Source: Pseudomonadota bacterium
GTDB lineage: Bacteria > Pseudomonadota > Alphaproteobacteria > Rhizobiales > Rhizobiaceae
Assembly: GCA_023388675.1 (NCBI GenBank)
Contig: JAEWFU010000539.1
Location: forward strand, 1-5,294
Length of the DNA stretch: 5,294 nt
Reading direction: 5' to 3'
This document shows positions 1-4,950 of this stretch, piece after piece. A program made the translations under genes and the position numbers. The notes under the pieces are model-generated. The model had not been told where the DNA came from, searched no databases, and saw nothing but the letters and a program-made list of their open reading frames with translations. Each line of letters begins with the position of its first letter. The stretch's first letter is position 1.

Positions 1-374
1 CGATCCATCGGCGGCAGCCTCATCTCGAAGATCAGGCTCGCCAGCATCGCCGGGTCGAGCTCCAGCCTGAAGCAGAGATACGGCTCGTCCGGCGTCGCCT
101 CGACCACCTGGCCGGCCATCGGTACCCCGACCGAGATCACCAGGCACTGCCCGGTCCCGTAGGTGAACATGTCCTCGCCCAGCAGTACCTGCTTGCGGCC
201 CTGCGCCACGATGCACAGTGCGGGGTGCTGGACGCCGTGCACCGGCTCGGTCGCCTGCGACGCACGAAACAGCGACAGGCGCGACACCGACGTTGTGTGA
301 AAACCATCCGTTGGCGCGAATCGGGCAATTTCTTTCGCCAGCTCGCCGATCGCGGCAAAAGAGTTCTCTTGCAT
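1..374 (-). CDS. AraC-family transcriptional regulator, N-terminal part (C-terminus beyond left edge)
   Basis: The first 124 codons of a regulator are present; the C-terminal helix-turn-helix region lies outside the window. The visible part reads as the AraC_N-type effector domain found at the front of one class of AraC regulators. Its hallmarks are the Leu-Phe-Arg-Ala-Ser stretch near residues 35-39, EPVHG at 43-47, the P-x-L-C-I-V-x-Q-G-R-K signature at 51-61, and the PYL-x-F-R-L-E-L-D-P segment at 98-108. The start is ATG at 374, preceded by AAGAAGG (381-387 read on the minus strand) at six bases. It is divergent from the small-ORF/Atu4866 unit that begins at 581, so it may control that unit; this is an inference from layout. 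The effector cannot be predicted. The family call rests on recalled motifs, and the DNA-binding half cannot be confirmed here. Confidence 0.85.
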   Translation of the reverse strand, partial: MQENSFAAIGELAKEIARFAPTDGFHTTSVSRLSLFRASQATEPVHGVQHPALCIVAQGRKQVLLGEDMFTYGTGQCLVISVGVPMAGQVVEATPDEPYLCFRLELDPAMLASLIFEMRLPPMD

Positions 375-580
375 TATGTGCCTTCTTTCTGATGAAGCGC
401 GTGCATTTTTGTTGTCCTTTATGTATCAGCGACCATCGCGCGTGGATAGACGTTGTCACGGACATTCGGAGGATCGTGCAATCATCGCGGAGAGGTGTTC
501 TACCGCCATAGCGGCTCGATGGGGCATGTTGCATCCATCGCAGCGTCAGAGGCTGCGTCGAGCCGGAAAGGAGATTCACG
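375..580. other. Divergent intergenic region with leader hairpins
   Basis: This 206-bp gap separates the AraC_N regulator (minus) from the small ORF at 581 (plus). No coding frame here looks real. A weak plus-strand promoter is possible: TTGTCA at 453-458 and TGCAAT at 477-482, 18 bases apart. Two inverted repeats lie closer to the gene. CGATGG (517-522) pairs with CCATCG (535-540), and CGCAGC (539-544) pairs with GCTGCG (552-557) around a 7-base loop. The two share bases 539-540, so they could not both form completely. No clear operator was seen for the regulator. Confidence 0.4.
565..573 (+). promoter_or_regulatory. Strong ribosome binding site of the 46-codon ORF
   Basis: GGAAAGGAG contains AAAGGAG, a near-ideal Shine-Dalgarno sequence, seven bases before ATG at 581. 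It is the strongest such site in the window and is the main reason to believe that translation starts at 581, ahead of the Atu4866-domain gene at 714. Confidence 0.6.
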
Positions 581-721
581 ATGACAAGAAGACACGATAC
601 CCGCCGCCGCCTTCCGCGGTCGCTCGACACCGGACCCCGCGTCGTCGTCACCATGCCGCTGCTCGCCTCGCTGGCGCGGCTGTTCCGCTCCTCGAAGCCG
701 TCAAGGTGGATGAATGGCTAG
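581..721 (+). CDS. Small arginine-rich ORF (46 aa) upstream of and overlapping the Atu4866-domain gene
   Basis: The reading frame starts at ATG 581 behind a very good ribosome binding site and ends at TAG 719-721. It overlaps the ATG of the next gene (714) by eight bases. The product is basic, with about ten arginines, many of them before residue 20. Residues 21-35 form a short hydrophobic run (Val-Val-Val-Thr-Met-Pro-Leu-Leu-Ala-Ser-Leu-Ala). I do not recognise a family. The overlap suggests that ribosomes finishing here restart on the next gene, so it may be a leader peptide or a translational coupler. It could also be the remnant of a longer gene, or the N-terminus of the downstream protein separated by a frameshift. 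The evidence is the ribosome binding site and the overlap, not homology. Confidence 0.35.
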   Translation: MTRRHDTRRRLPRSLDTGPRVVVTMPLLASLARLFRSSKPSRWMNG

Positions 722-1076
722 GCGCTGCAAGTCCGCGGCACCCGCGCTGCTCCTGTTTGCGGCGTCATTTCTTTCGATCGCCGCCATGACGGTGGGCGCG
801 TTCGGCAAATCCGGAAACGAGACGGACATGACAACGCAAGAGACCACGCATCCCTATGTCGGCATGTGGGTGACGCAAGACGGCCGCATCCGCCACGAGC
901 TTCTGCCGAACGGCCGCTACGACGAAGCCCGTGGCAATCGCGAGAGCGCCTATCAGGGGCAATACTGGATAAAGGGCAACCGCATCGAATATCTCGACGA
1001 CACCGGCTTCCGTGCCGATGGCGAATTCCGCGACGGCGTTCTCTATCACGCCGGCATGGTGATGCGGCGCAGATAG
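714..1076 (+). CDS. Atu4866-domain protein with N-terminal hydrophobic signal/anchor
   Basis: The product is 120 aa. Residues 47-120 match the small Atu4866 domain, named for an Agrobacterium protein and of unknown function. Recognisable features are HPYVGMW at 46-52, then DGRIRHELLPNGRYDE at 56-71, YQGQYW at 80-85, and the closing DGEFRDGVLYHAGM at 102-115. The repeated Gly/Tyr/Asp turns suggest a small all-beta fold. Residues 8-30 are hydrophobic after a basic MARRCK, as in a signal peptide or membrane anchor, so the domain may lie outside the cytoplasm. The start at 714 has AAGGTGGA just upstream and overlaps the end of the small ORF. An internal ATG at 828 (residue 39) would give a cytosolic 82-aa form holding the whole domain, but its ribosome site is weak. 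The regulator at 1-374 is divergent from this unit. Confidence 0.75.
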   Translation: MARRCKSAAPALLLFAASFLSIAAMTVGAFGKSGNETDMTTQETTHPYVGMWVTQDGRIRHELLPNGRYDEARGNRESAYQGQYWIKGNRIEYLDDTGFRADGEFRDGVLYHAGMVMRRR

Positions 1077-1083
1077 GCCTCAG

Positions 1084-1097
1084 GCGGGCTCGCCCGC
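1084..1097. terminator. Possible bidirectional hairpin between convergent genes
   Basis: GCGGGC-TC-GCCCGC is a perfect inverted repeat in the 23-bp gap between the Atu4866-domain gene (plus) and the AraC gene (minus). It could fold as a five-pair stem with a four-base loop. No T-tract follows on either strand, so intrinsic termination is doubtful. Confidence 0.3.
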
Positions 1098-1099
1098 TC

Positions 1100-1975
1100 T
1101 CACGCGGCCGCCCCGGTCGCACCGCGCGACAGCGCGGCCCACCGCCCCGGCGTCATGCCGAACGCCTTCTTGAAATGACGGTTCATGTGGCTCTGGTCGA
1201 CGAAGCCCGAGGCGATGGCGGCGTCGGCCAGGCTTTGCCCTTCGCCGATCAGGCGCTTCGTCCGGTCCAGCCGGCGCATCACCAGATAGCGGTGCGGGCT
1301 GGTGCCGAGCGCCCGACGGAACTGCCGCGCGAGCGTAAAGCGGTCGAGCCCGCTCACGCGCTCCAGCTCGGCCGAACCGATCCCCGCTTCGTGGTGTTCC
1401 GTCAGATAGGCGCAGCAGCGGGCGATCGCTTCGAGCGCGATGTTTCCCGTCTGCGCGCGCTCTATGCCCGCATGGCGCGCCAGCGTATCCACCAGCAGCA
1501 CCATGCGGTCGTCGAGCGCGATGTCCTCGATCTCGTCGTCGAGGTCGGCAAGCATCGACATCACGATCCCGCGCAGATACGCGTCGGCGACCACGCCGCC
1601 GGGCACGAAGGGCAGTCCCACACCCCGCGCGCCCGCGTCCAGCAGGATCGCCGGATCGAGATAGAGCATGCGATAGCGCAGCCCTTGCGGCGTTCCCGCG
1701 CCGCCGTCGTGGATTTCGTCGGGGTGCAGCGCCACGACCTGACCCGGCAGACTGTGCCACGAAACGCCGCGATAGCGGAACGTCTGCACGCCCTCGATGG
1801 TGATGCCGATTGCATAGGTGTCGTGCCGGTGCGGCGCGTAGTCTTCGCCGGCGAAGCGCGCTTCGATCCGCTCGAGCCCCCGTACCGGCTGGCCGGAACG
1901 GATCCAGTCACGCGCGCCGTCGCCGCACAAACGTCCAAGACCGATCGCCTCGCCGTCGGGTAGGGGACGGGTCAT
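1100..1975 (-). CDS. AraC-family transcriptional regulator (cupin sensor + double HTH)
   Basis: The product is a full-length 291-aa activator-type regulator. The N-terminal half is a cupin-like ligand-binding domain: PHRHDTYAIGI at 48-58, and PGQVVALHPDEIHDG at 77-91 with histidines H49, H51, H84 and H89. The C-terminal part, about residues 180-281, is the AraC DNA-binding domain. Its first helix-turn-helix is around 201-231 (SAELERVSGLDRFTLARQFRRALG region). Its second is around 248-279 (ADAAIASGF-x-DQSHMNRHFKKAFGMTP), which holds the family's GF-x-DQSH-x-x-x-x-FK signature. The start is ATG at 1975, where a GGTGA element supplies a modest ribosome site. It is divergent from the DUF2000 gene across 30 bp, so DUF2000 is the likely target. 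The gene is convergent with the Atu4866-domain gene. The effector is unknown. Confidence 0.93.
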   Translation of the reverse strand: MTRPLPDGEAIGLGRLCGDGARDWIRSGQPVRGLERIEARFAGEDYAPHRHDTYAIGITIEGVQTFRYRGVSWHSLPGQVVALHPDEIHDGGAGTPQGLRYRMLYLDPAILLDAGARGVGLPFVPGGVVADAYLRGIVMSMLADLDDEIEDIALDDRMVLLVDTLARHAGIERAQTGNIALEAIARCCAYLTEHHEAGIGSAELERVSGLDRFTLARQFRRALGTSPHRYLVMRRLDRTKRLIGEGQSLADAAIASGFVDQSHMNRHFKKAFGMTPGRWAALSRGATGAAA

Positions 1976-1984
1976 GAGGTTTCA

Positions 1985-1998
1985 CCCGTTCGAAAGGG
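1985..1998. promoter_or_regulatory. Candidate operator: 14-bp palindrome between AraC and DUF2000 genes
   Basis: CCCGTTCGAAAGGG is self-complementary except for one base pair (the fourth position against the eleventh), and is centred on TTCGAA. It fills half of the 30-bp divergent gap, and its right half doubles as the ribosome binding site of DUF2000 (GAAAGGG, seven bases before ATG 2006). Such placement would let a bound protein affect both genes. AraC proteins usually bind direct repeats, so another regulator or chance is possible. Confidence 0.3.
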
Positions 1999-2005
1999 CA
2001 CAGGC

Positions 2006-2413
2006 ATGTTCGACACCAAGATAGTGATCGTGGTCCGGGAGGACCTGGCGATGTGGCAGAAGCTCAACGTCACGGCCTTCCTGTCCACCGGCATCGCCTC
2101 GCAATCTCCCGAAATCATCGGCGAACCCTACCGCGACAAGGCGGGCAATGTCTTCAACGCGATGTCCATCCAGCCGATTGTCGTCGTGACCGCCGATCTC
2201 GCGACGATGGCCAAAATACACGGCCGCGCGCTCGAACGCGGCGTAAGAACCTCGGCCTATGTGGACGCGATGTTTGCGACCGGCCACGACGCAGCCAATC
2301 GCGCGGTCTTCGCCGAGACCGGCCCGGACGACGCCCGCGTCGCCGGCCTTGCCCTGCGCGCCGACAGGAAGCTGGTCGACAAGATCGTCAAGGGCGCGAA
2401 GCTGCACACGTAA
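2006..2413 (+). CDS. DUF2000 family protein
   Basis: The product is 135 aa, about the full length of the DUF2000 family, small cytosolic proteins recalled to have a fold like type 2 peptidyl-tRNA hydrolase; their function is not established. The sequence is conserved throughout. It opens with FDTKIVIVVREDL-x-MWQKLNVTAFL (2-26), continues with PEIIGEPYRDKAGN (35-48) and SIQPIVVV (54-61), then has ALERGVRTSAYVDAMFATGHDAANR (75-99). It closes with GLALRADRKLVDKIVKGAK (114-132). The start ATG 2006 is supported by GAAAGGG seven bases upstream. There is no signal peptide or membrane segment. The gene is divergent from an AraC regulator, an arrangement that suggests inducible expression. Its promoter would have to lie inside the first part of the AraC gene, and none is obvious. 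It stands alone, since the next gene is convergent. Confidence 0.9.
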   Translation: MFDTKIVIVVREDLAMWQKLNVTAFLSTGIASQSPEIIGEPYRDKAGNVFNAMSIQPIVVVTADLATMAKIHGRALERGVRTSAYVDAMFATGHDAANRAVFAETGPDDARVAGLALRADRKLVDKIVKGAKLHT

Positions 2414-2438
2414 GTACGTTTCCGGCTCCGATTGAAAC

Positions 2439-2549
2439 GCCCCTCATCCCCCTGCTGGACCTTCCCCCCGTAAACGGCGAGAAGGAGGACTGCCGCAACG
2501 CCGACGCCCCCCTCTCCCAGCTTGCGGGGAGAGGGTAAGGGTGAGGGGC
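2439..2549. repeat. Composite intergenic palindromic repeat (~110 bp), likely dispersed element
   Basis: The element is bounded by inverted ends: GCCCCTCATCCC (2439-2450) faces GGGTGAGGGGC (2539-2549), matching over GCCCCTCA and a CCC. Inside are two hairpins. CCTTC (2460-2464) pairs with GAAGG (2481-2485) around an inner CCGT/ACGG stem. CCCTCTCCC (2510-2518) pairs perfectly with GGGAGAGGG (2527-2535) around an 8-base loop. It resembles the C-rich/G-rich intergenic repeats that recur many times in rhizobial genomes; that is recalled and was not searched. It fills most of the gap between the convergent DUF2000 and sulfatase-fold genes, where it could stop or stabilise transcripts from both sides. 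It carries no gene. Confidence 0.75.
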
Positions 2550-2591
2550 TGCCTCCATCGAAACCTGAACCGCTCCAGGCAGATCACCGGC

Positions 2592-4100
2592 TCAGCCATA
2601 TTGCGGCAGGTCCTCGCCGCCTGCGTCCTCGACGACCATGTCGAACAGCCGGCCGACGATGTCGGGGTTCGCCTCGGCGATGTCCTCCATCTGCTCCGGA
2701 TCGGCCCTGATGTCGTAGAGCTTGGCGTCCGTACCGTCGTTCTTGGAGATGAGGACATGGTTCCGGTCCGAAACCCAGACATGGTCGTTGAGGCCAGACG
2801 TGAAGTGCTCGCGCGGCTGGTCGGGTATGTTGCCGTCCAGCAGCGGCAGCAGGCTCGTGCCCTCCGTCTCCGTGCGCGGCTCTATCCCCGCGAAGGCCAT
2901 GACGGTCGGCGCGATATCGTGGGTGGAGCCGAAATAGTCGCTCTCCGTTCCGGCTGCCATGCCGTTTGGATGGCGGATGAAATACGGCACGTCGGTCATT
3001 TCCGACCACAGTGCGAAGGACGGCTTGCCGACCGCTCCGTGCTCTCCGAGCGCCATGCCGTGGTCGCTGGTCAGCACGATCATGGTCGAGTCGAGCAGCC
3101 CCATCGCGTCGATCCGCTCCAGGAAGAAGCCGAGCCAGCGGTCGGTCATCGTCACCTCGCCGGCATAGAGCGCGCGCATCCGCTGCAGCTGCCGCTCGGT
3201 CAGGTAGTCGCTGCTGCCGTAGCTGGGGGTCACCGGTTCCGGGTCCTGGTATTCCGGGTCGTCATACAGGTCCACATAGCGGCGTGGCGCGTCCCAGGGC
3301 TCGTGCGGATCGAAGGAGTCGATGGTCAGGAAGAACGGCCGGTCGGCCGGGACGTTCTCCAGAAGGCGCGCGGCGGTGCGGAAAACGCGCGGCGCGAAAT
3401 GGTCTTCCTCGCTCTCGCGGTCGATCGTATTGGCCAGATATTGCCGCAGCTCCTGCGCGAGCGCCATGTTGCCCATCTTGGTCGTCAGTTCCTCGCCCCC
3501 GGCGGAGCGGTACATGTACCGCTCCAGATCGTGCGGAGGCCGCACCCAGTAGGGTTGGTAGTCGTCGCCTTCCTGTCCCCTGATCCATTGGACCGAATTG
3601 AAACCGCGCACGAAGTTCATCGACGCCTTGAACTGGTGCGGCACGTCGGAGACCAGCATCGTCTCGTAGCCCGCGCCCTGCATCTGCTCGGCCAGTGTCG
3701 GCTGGTTGTCGGGTATATGCTGCCATCCCCAGACGCTCGTCTGGTTGCCGCTGCGCCGTTCCCAGTCGCGGAACGGGAAGGTCCGCATGCCGCTGTGAAT
3801 TGACCGCCGCGCCGGGATGGTCGGCATTGCTTCGGGCACGGCGCGCGTCAGGCGCAGGCTCTGCGCGCCGAGCTGGTCCAGGCTGGGCGTCCTGATCCAC
3901 TCATTGCCGTAGATGCCGACATGGTCGCGGCGCAGCGTGTCGAGGACGACGACGATGACGTTCGGCTTGTCGGGACGTGCCGCGGTGCGCGAGATGTTGA
4001 CGCGGGGTTCCTGCGCAAAGGCACGACCGGCAAGACCGTAGGCCACGCCGGCGGCGCTCGTGCCGATAATGAGATTGCGACGGGAAAATGTGATAGTCAT
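2592..4100 (-). CDS. Tat-exported sulfatase-like (alkaline phosphatase superfamily) hydrolase, Thr in place of formylglycine Cys
   Basis: The product is 502 aa. The start at ATG 4100 follows GGAGAG and yields a twin-arginine signal peptide: SRRNLIIG at 6-13, a hydrophobic stretch to about residue 27, and an AFA cleavage site at 27-29. A longer frame would bury this signal and run into the TetR gene. The mature part is a sulfatase domain (residues 46 to about 420): VVLDTLRRDH with metal-type Asp54, the active-site strand TIPARR at 94-99, DPHEPWD at 264-270, SDHGMALGEHG at 345-355 and Lys359. The family motif C/S-x-P-x-R reads T94-I-P-A-R98. Thr cannot be converted to formylglycine, so the enzyme may be a phospho- or other ester hydrolase or transferase using Thr directly. 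The substrate is unknown. The gene lies downstream of the TetR gene on the same strand, 131 bp away, with its own likely promoter. Confidence 0.92.
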   Translation of the reverse strand: MTITFSRRNLIIGTSAAGVAYGLAGRAFAQEPRVNISRTAARPDKPNVIVVVLDTLRRDHVGIYGNEWIRTPSLDQLGAQSLRLTRAVPEAMPTIPARRSIHSGMRTFPFRDWERRSGNQTSVWGWQHIPDNQPTLAEQMQGAGYETMLVSDVPHQFKASMNFVRGFNSVQWIRGQEGDDYQPYWVRPPHDLERYMYRSAGGEELTTKMGNMALAQELRQYLANTIDRESEEDHFAPRVFRTAARLLENVPADRPFFLTIDSFDPHEPWDAPRRYVDLYDDPEYQDPEPVTPSYGSSDYLTERQLQRMRALYAGEVTMTDRWLGFFLERIDAMGLLDSTMIVLTSDHGMALGEHGAVGKPSFALWSEMTDVPYFIRHPNGMAAGTESDYFGSTHDIAPTVMAFAGIEPRTETEGTSLLPLLDGNIPDQPREHFTSGLNDHVWVSDRNHVLISKNDGTDAKLYDIRADPEQMEDIAEANPDIVGRLFDMVVEDAGGEDLPQYG

Positions 4101-4151
4101 GGGTCTCTCCGTTGAGCCCCCACACCCTTCACATGCTGCCCGCAGACGGCA

Positions 4152-4164
4152 TGGCCGTTGGCCA
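4152..4164. promoter_or_regulatory. Candidate operator: 13-bp palindrome upstream of the sulfatase-like gene
   Basis: TGGCC-GTT-GGCCA is a perfect palindrome around a three-base centre. It lies just downstream of the proposed minus-strand -10 element at 4176-4181, where a bound repressor would block early transcription. No other copy was found in the window, so a chance palindrome is possible in GC-rich DNA. Confidence 0.22.
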
Positions 4165-4175
4165 CGCGCTCCACG

Positions 4176-4205
4176 TTCATATTGAGCGGTCTTCGAAATT
4201 GTAAA
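4176..4205 (-). promoter_or_regulatory. Candidate promoter of the sulfatase-like gene
   Basis: Read on the minus strand, TTTACA (4200-4205) and TATGAA (4176-4181) are 18 bases apart. They match the sigma-70 -35 hexamer at five of six positions and the -10 hexamer at four of six. Transcription would start about 70 bases before ATG 4100. The site is in the 131-bp gap after the TetR stop, suggesting that the hydrolase is not only read through from the TetR gene. Confidence 0.35.
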
Positions 4206-4231
4206 GGCGAGCCGTGCCGGTTTTCGATCGA

Positions 4232-4852
4232 TCAGGCCGCTGGCCTGCCGCCGGTCAGCCCGTCCCATGCGGCCATCGCGCCGTCCGCGACCGCCAGCAG
4301 CGTCTCGCGGCTGGCGCCGTCGCGCGCCTGGATCGACATGCCCTGCTGCACGGTGACGTAGAACGAGGCCACACCGTCACAGTCCACGCTTGGAGGCAGT
4401 TCCCCCTCTGCCACCGCACGCCGCAACCGTCCGGCGAGGTCGGCGACGTTATCCGCGCGCATCTTGCGCAGCGACGCGCAGACGGCCTCGCTGCCGGTGT
4501 CGTCGGCGTGCAGCGCGCCCAGCACGATCAGGCAGCCGCGCGGCTTGTCCGGCTGGGTGAATGCCTGGGCCGTCGCGCGCAGGAAGCCGTCAAAGGCTTC
4601 GCGCGCGGTCGGCGCCTGCTCCACCGCAAGCCAGATCTCCGGCGACTCCGTGCGGCCATAAAGCGACACGGCCTCGTGAAACAGCGCTTCCTTGGAGCCG
4701 AAGGCCGCATAAAGGCTCGGCGGGTTGATGCCCATCGTTGAGGTCAGCTCCGAAAGCGACGCGCCGGCAAAGCCTTTTTGCCAGAAAAGCTCCATGGCGC
4801 GCGCCAGCGCTGCGTCGCGGTCGAACTTGCGCGGTCTGCCTCTCTCGGCCAT
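4232..4852 (-). CDS. TetR/AcrR-family transcriptional regulator
   Basis: The product is 206 aa, a usual length for the family. The N-terminal DNA-binding domain spans about residues 5-55: GRPRKFDRDAAL, then MELFWQKGFAGASLSELTSTMGINPPSLYAAFGSKEALF, with the recognition helix around 42-50. The rest is a helical effector domain. KPRGCLIVLGAL at 103-114 carries Cys107, and other cysteines are at 125 and 158. The start is ATG 4852 with AAAAAGGA about seven bases upstream; an in-frame ATG at 4882 would add ten unlikely residues and enter the operator. The gene is divergent from an SDR gene over 98 bp holding two copies of a probable operator, so it most likely represses both the SDR and itself. This subfamily is often found beside oxidoreductases. 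The inducer is unknown. Confidence 0.93.
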   Translation of the reverse strand: MAERGRPRKFDRDAALARAMELFWQKGFAGASLSELTSTMGINPPSLYAAFGSKEALFHEAVSLYGRTESPEIWLAVEQAPTAREAFDGFLRATAQAFTQPDKPRGCLIVLGALHADDTGSEAVCASLRKMRADNVADLAGRLRRAVAEGELPPSVDCDGVASFYVTVQQGMSIQARDGASRETLLAVADGAMAAWDGLTGGRPAA

Positions 4853-4867
4853 GCCACGTTCCTTTTT

Positions 4868-4884
4868 TATCGACCGATACATAA
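4868..4884 (+). promoter_or_regulatory. Probable TetR operator, copy 1 (TetR-proximal)
   Basis: TATCGACCGATACATAA contains the palindrome TATCG-AC-CGATA. It matches copy 2 at 14 of 17 positions, and all three differences are C to T. It lies 16 bases before the TetR start codon, over the likely leader or -10 region of that gene, a position suited to autorepression. Confidence 0.6.
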
Positions 4885-4889
4885 ATCGC

Positions 4890-4922
4890 TTGACGCACCA
4901 CCGCAAGATCGGGAGATATATG
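4890..4922 (+). promoter_or_regulatory. Candidate SDR promoter between the operators
   Basis: TTGACG at 4890-4895, preceded by C, resembles the CTTGAC -35 element common in alphaproteobacteria. No ideal -10 follows: the AT-rich run at 4915-4922 includes GATATA (19-base spacing) and TATATG (21-base spacing). A start in the 4920s would leave room for GGAG at 4941-4944 as the SDR ribosome site. The exact -10 is uncertain. Confidence 0.3.
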
Positions 4923-4939
4923 TATCGATTGATATATAA
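4923..4939 (+). promoter_or_regulatory. Probable TetR operator, copy 2 (SDR-proximal)
   Basis: TATCGATTGATATATAA repeats copy 1 in the same orientation, 55 bp downstream. It is embedded in a longer AT-rich near-palindrome: ATATAT at 4916-4921 mirrors ATATAT at 4932-4937 around ATCGAT at 4924-4929. It would cover the transcription start or leader of the SDR gene and end just before its GGAG ribosome site. Confidence 0.6.
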
Positions 4940-4950
4940 TGGAGATTCCA

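Noticed and set aside
376..789. 137-codon plus-strand frame across the left intergenic region
   Set aside because: The composition is random-looking and there is no ribosome site. It conflicts with the well-supported frames at 581 and 714.
1080..1760. 226-codon minus-strand frame within the AraC gene
   Set aside because: It is an out-of-frame shadow of the AraC gene on the same strand, very rich in arginine and alanine, with no domain.
866..1963. Long plus-strand open frame (365 codons) opposite the AraC gene
   Set aside because: It is the antisense of a clear AraC regulator in high-GC DNA, and its arginine/alanine-rich translation has no recognisable domain.
2407..2420. ACGT-AAGT-ACGT type repeat just after the DUF2000 stop
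   Set aside because: The four-base arms are too short to call a terminator or site.
2541..3803. Long plus-strand open frame (420 codons) opposite the sulfatase-like gene
   Set aside because: It is the antisense shadow of the hydrolase and starts inside the palindromic repeat. The product shows no domain.
4101..4268. 56-residue N-terminal extension of the sulfatase-like protein
   Set aside because: It overlaps the TetR 3' end and would hide the Tat signal. ATG 4100 has a good ribosome site.
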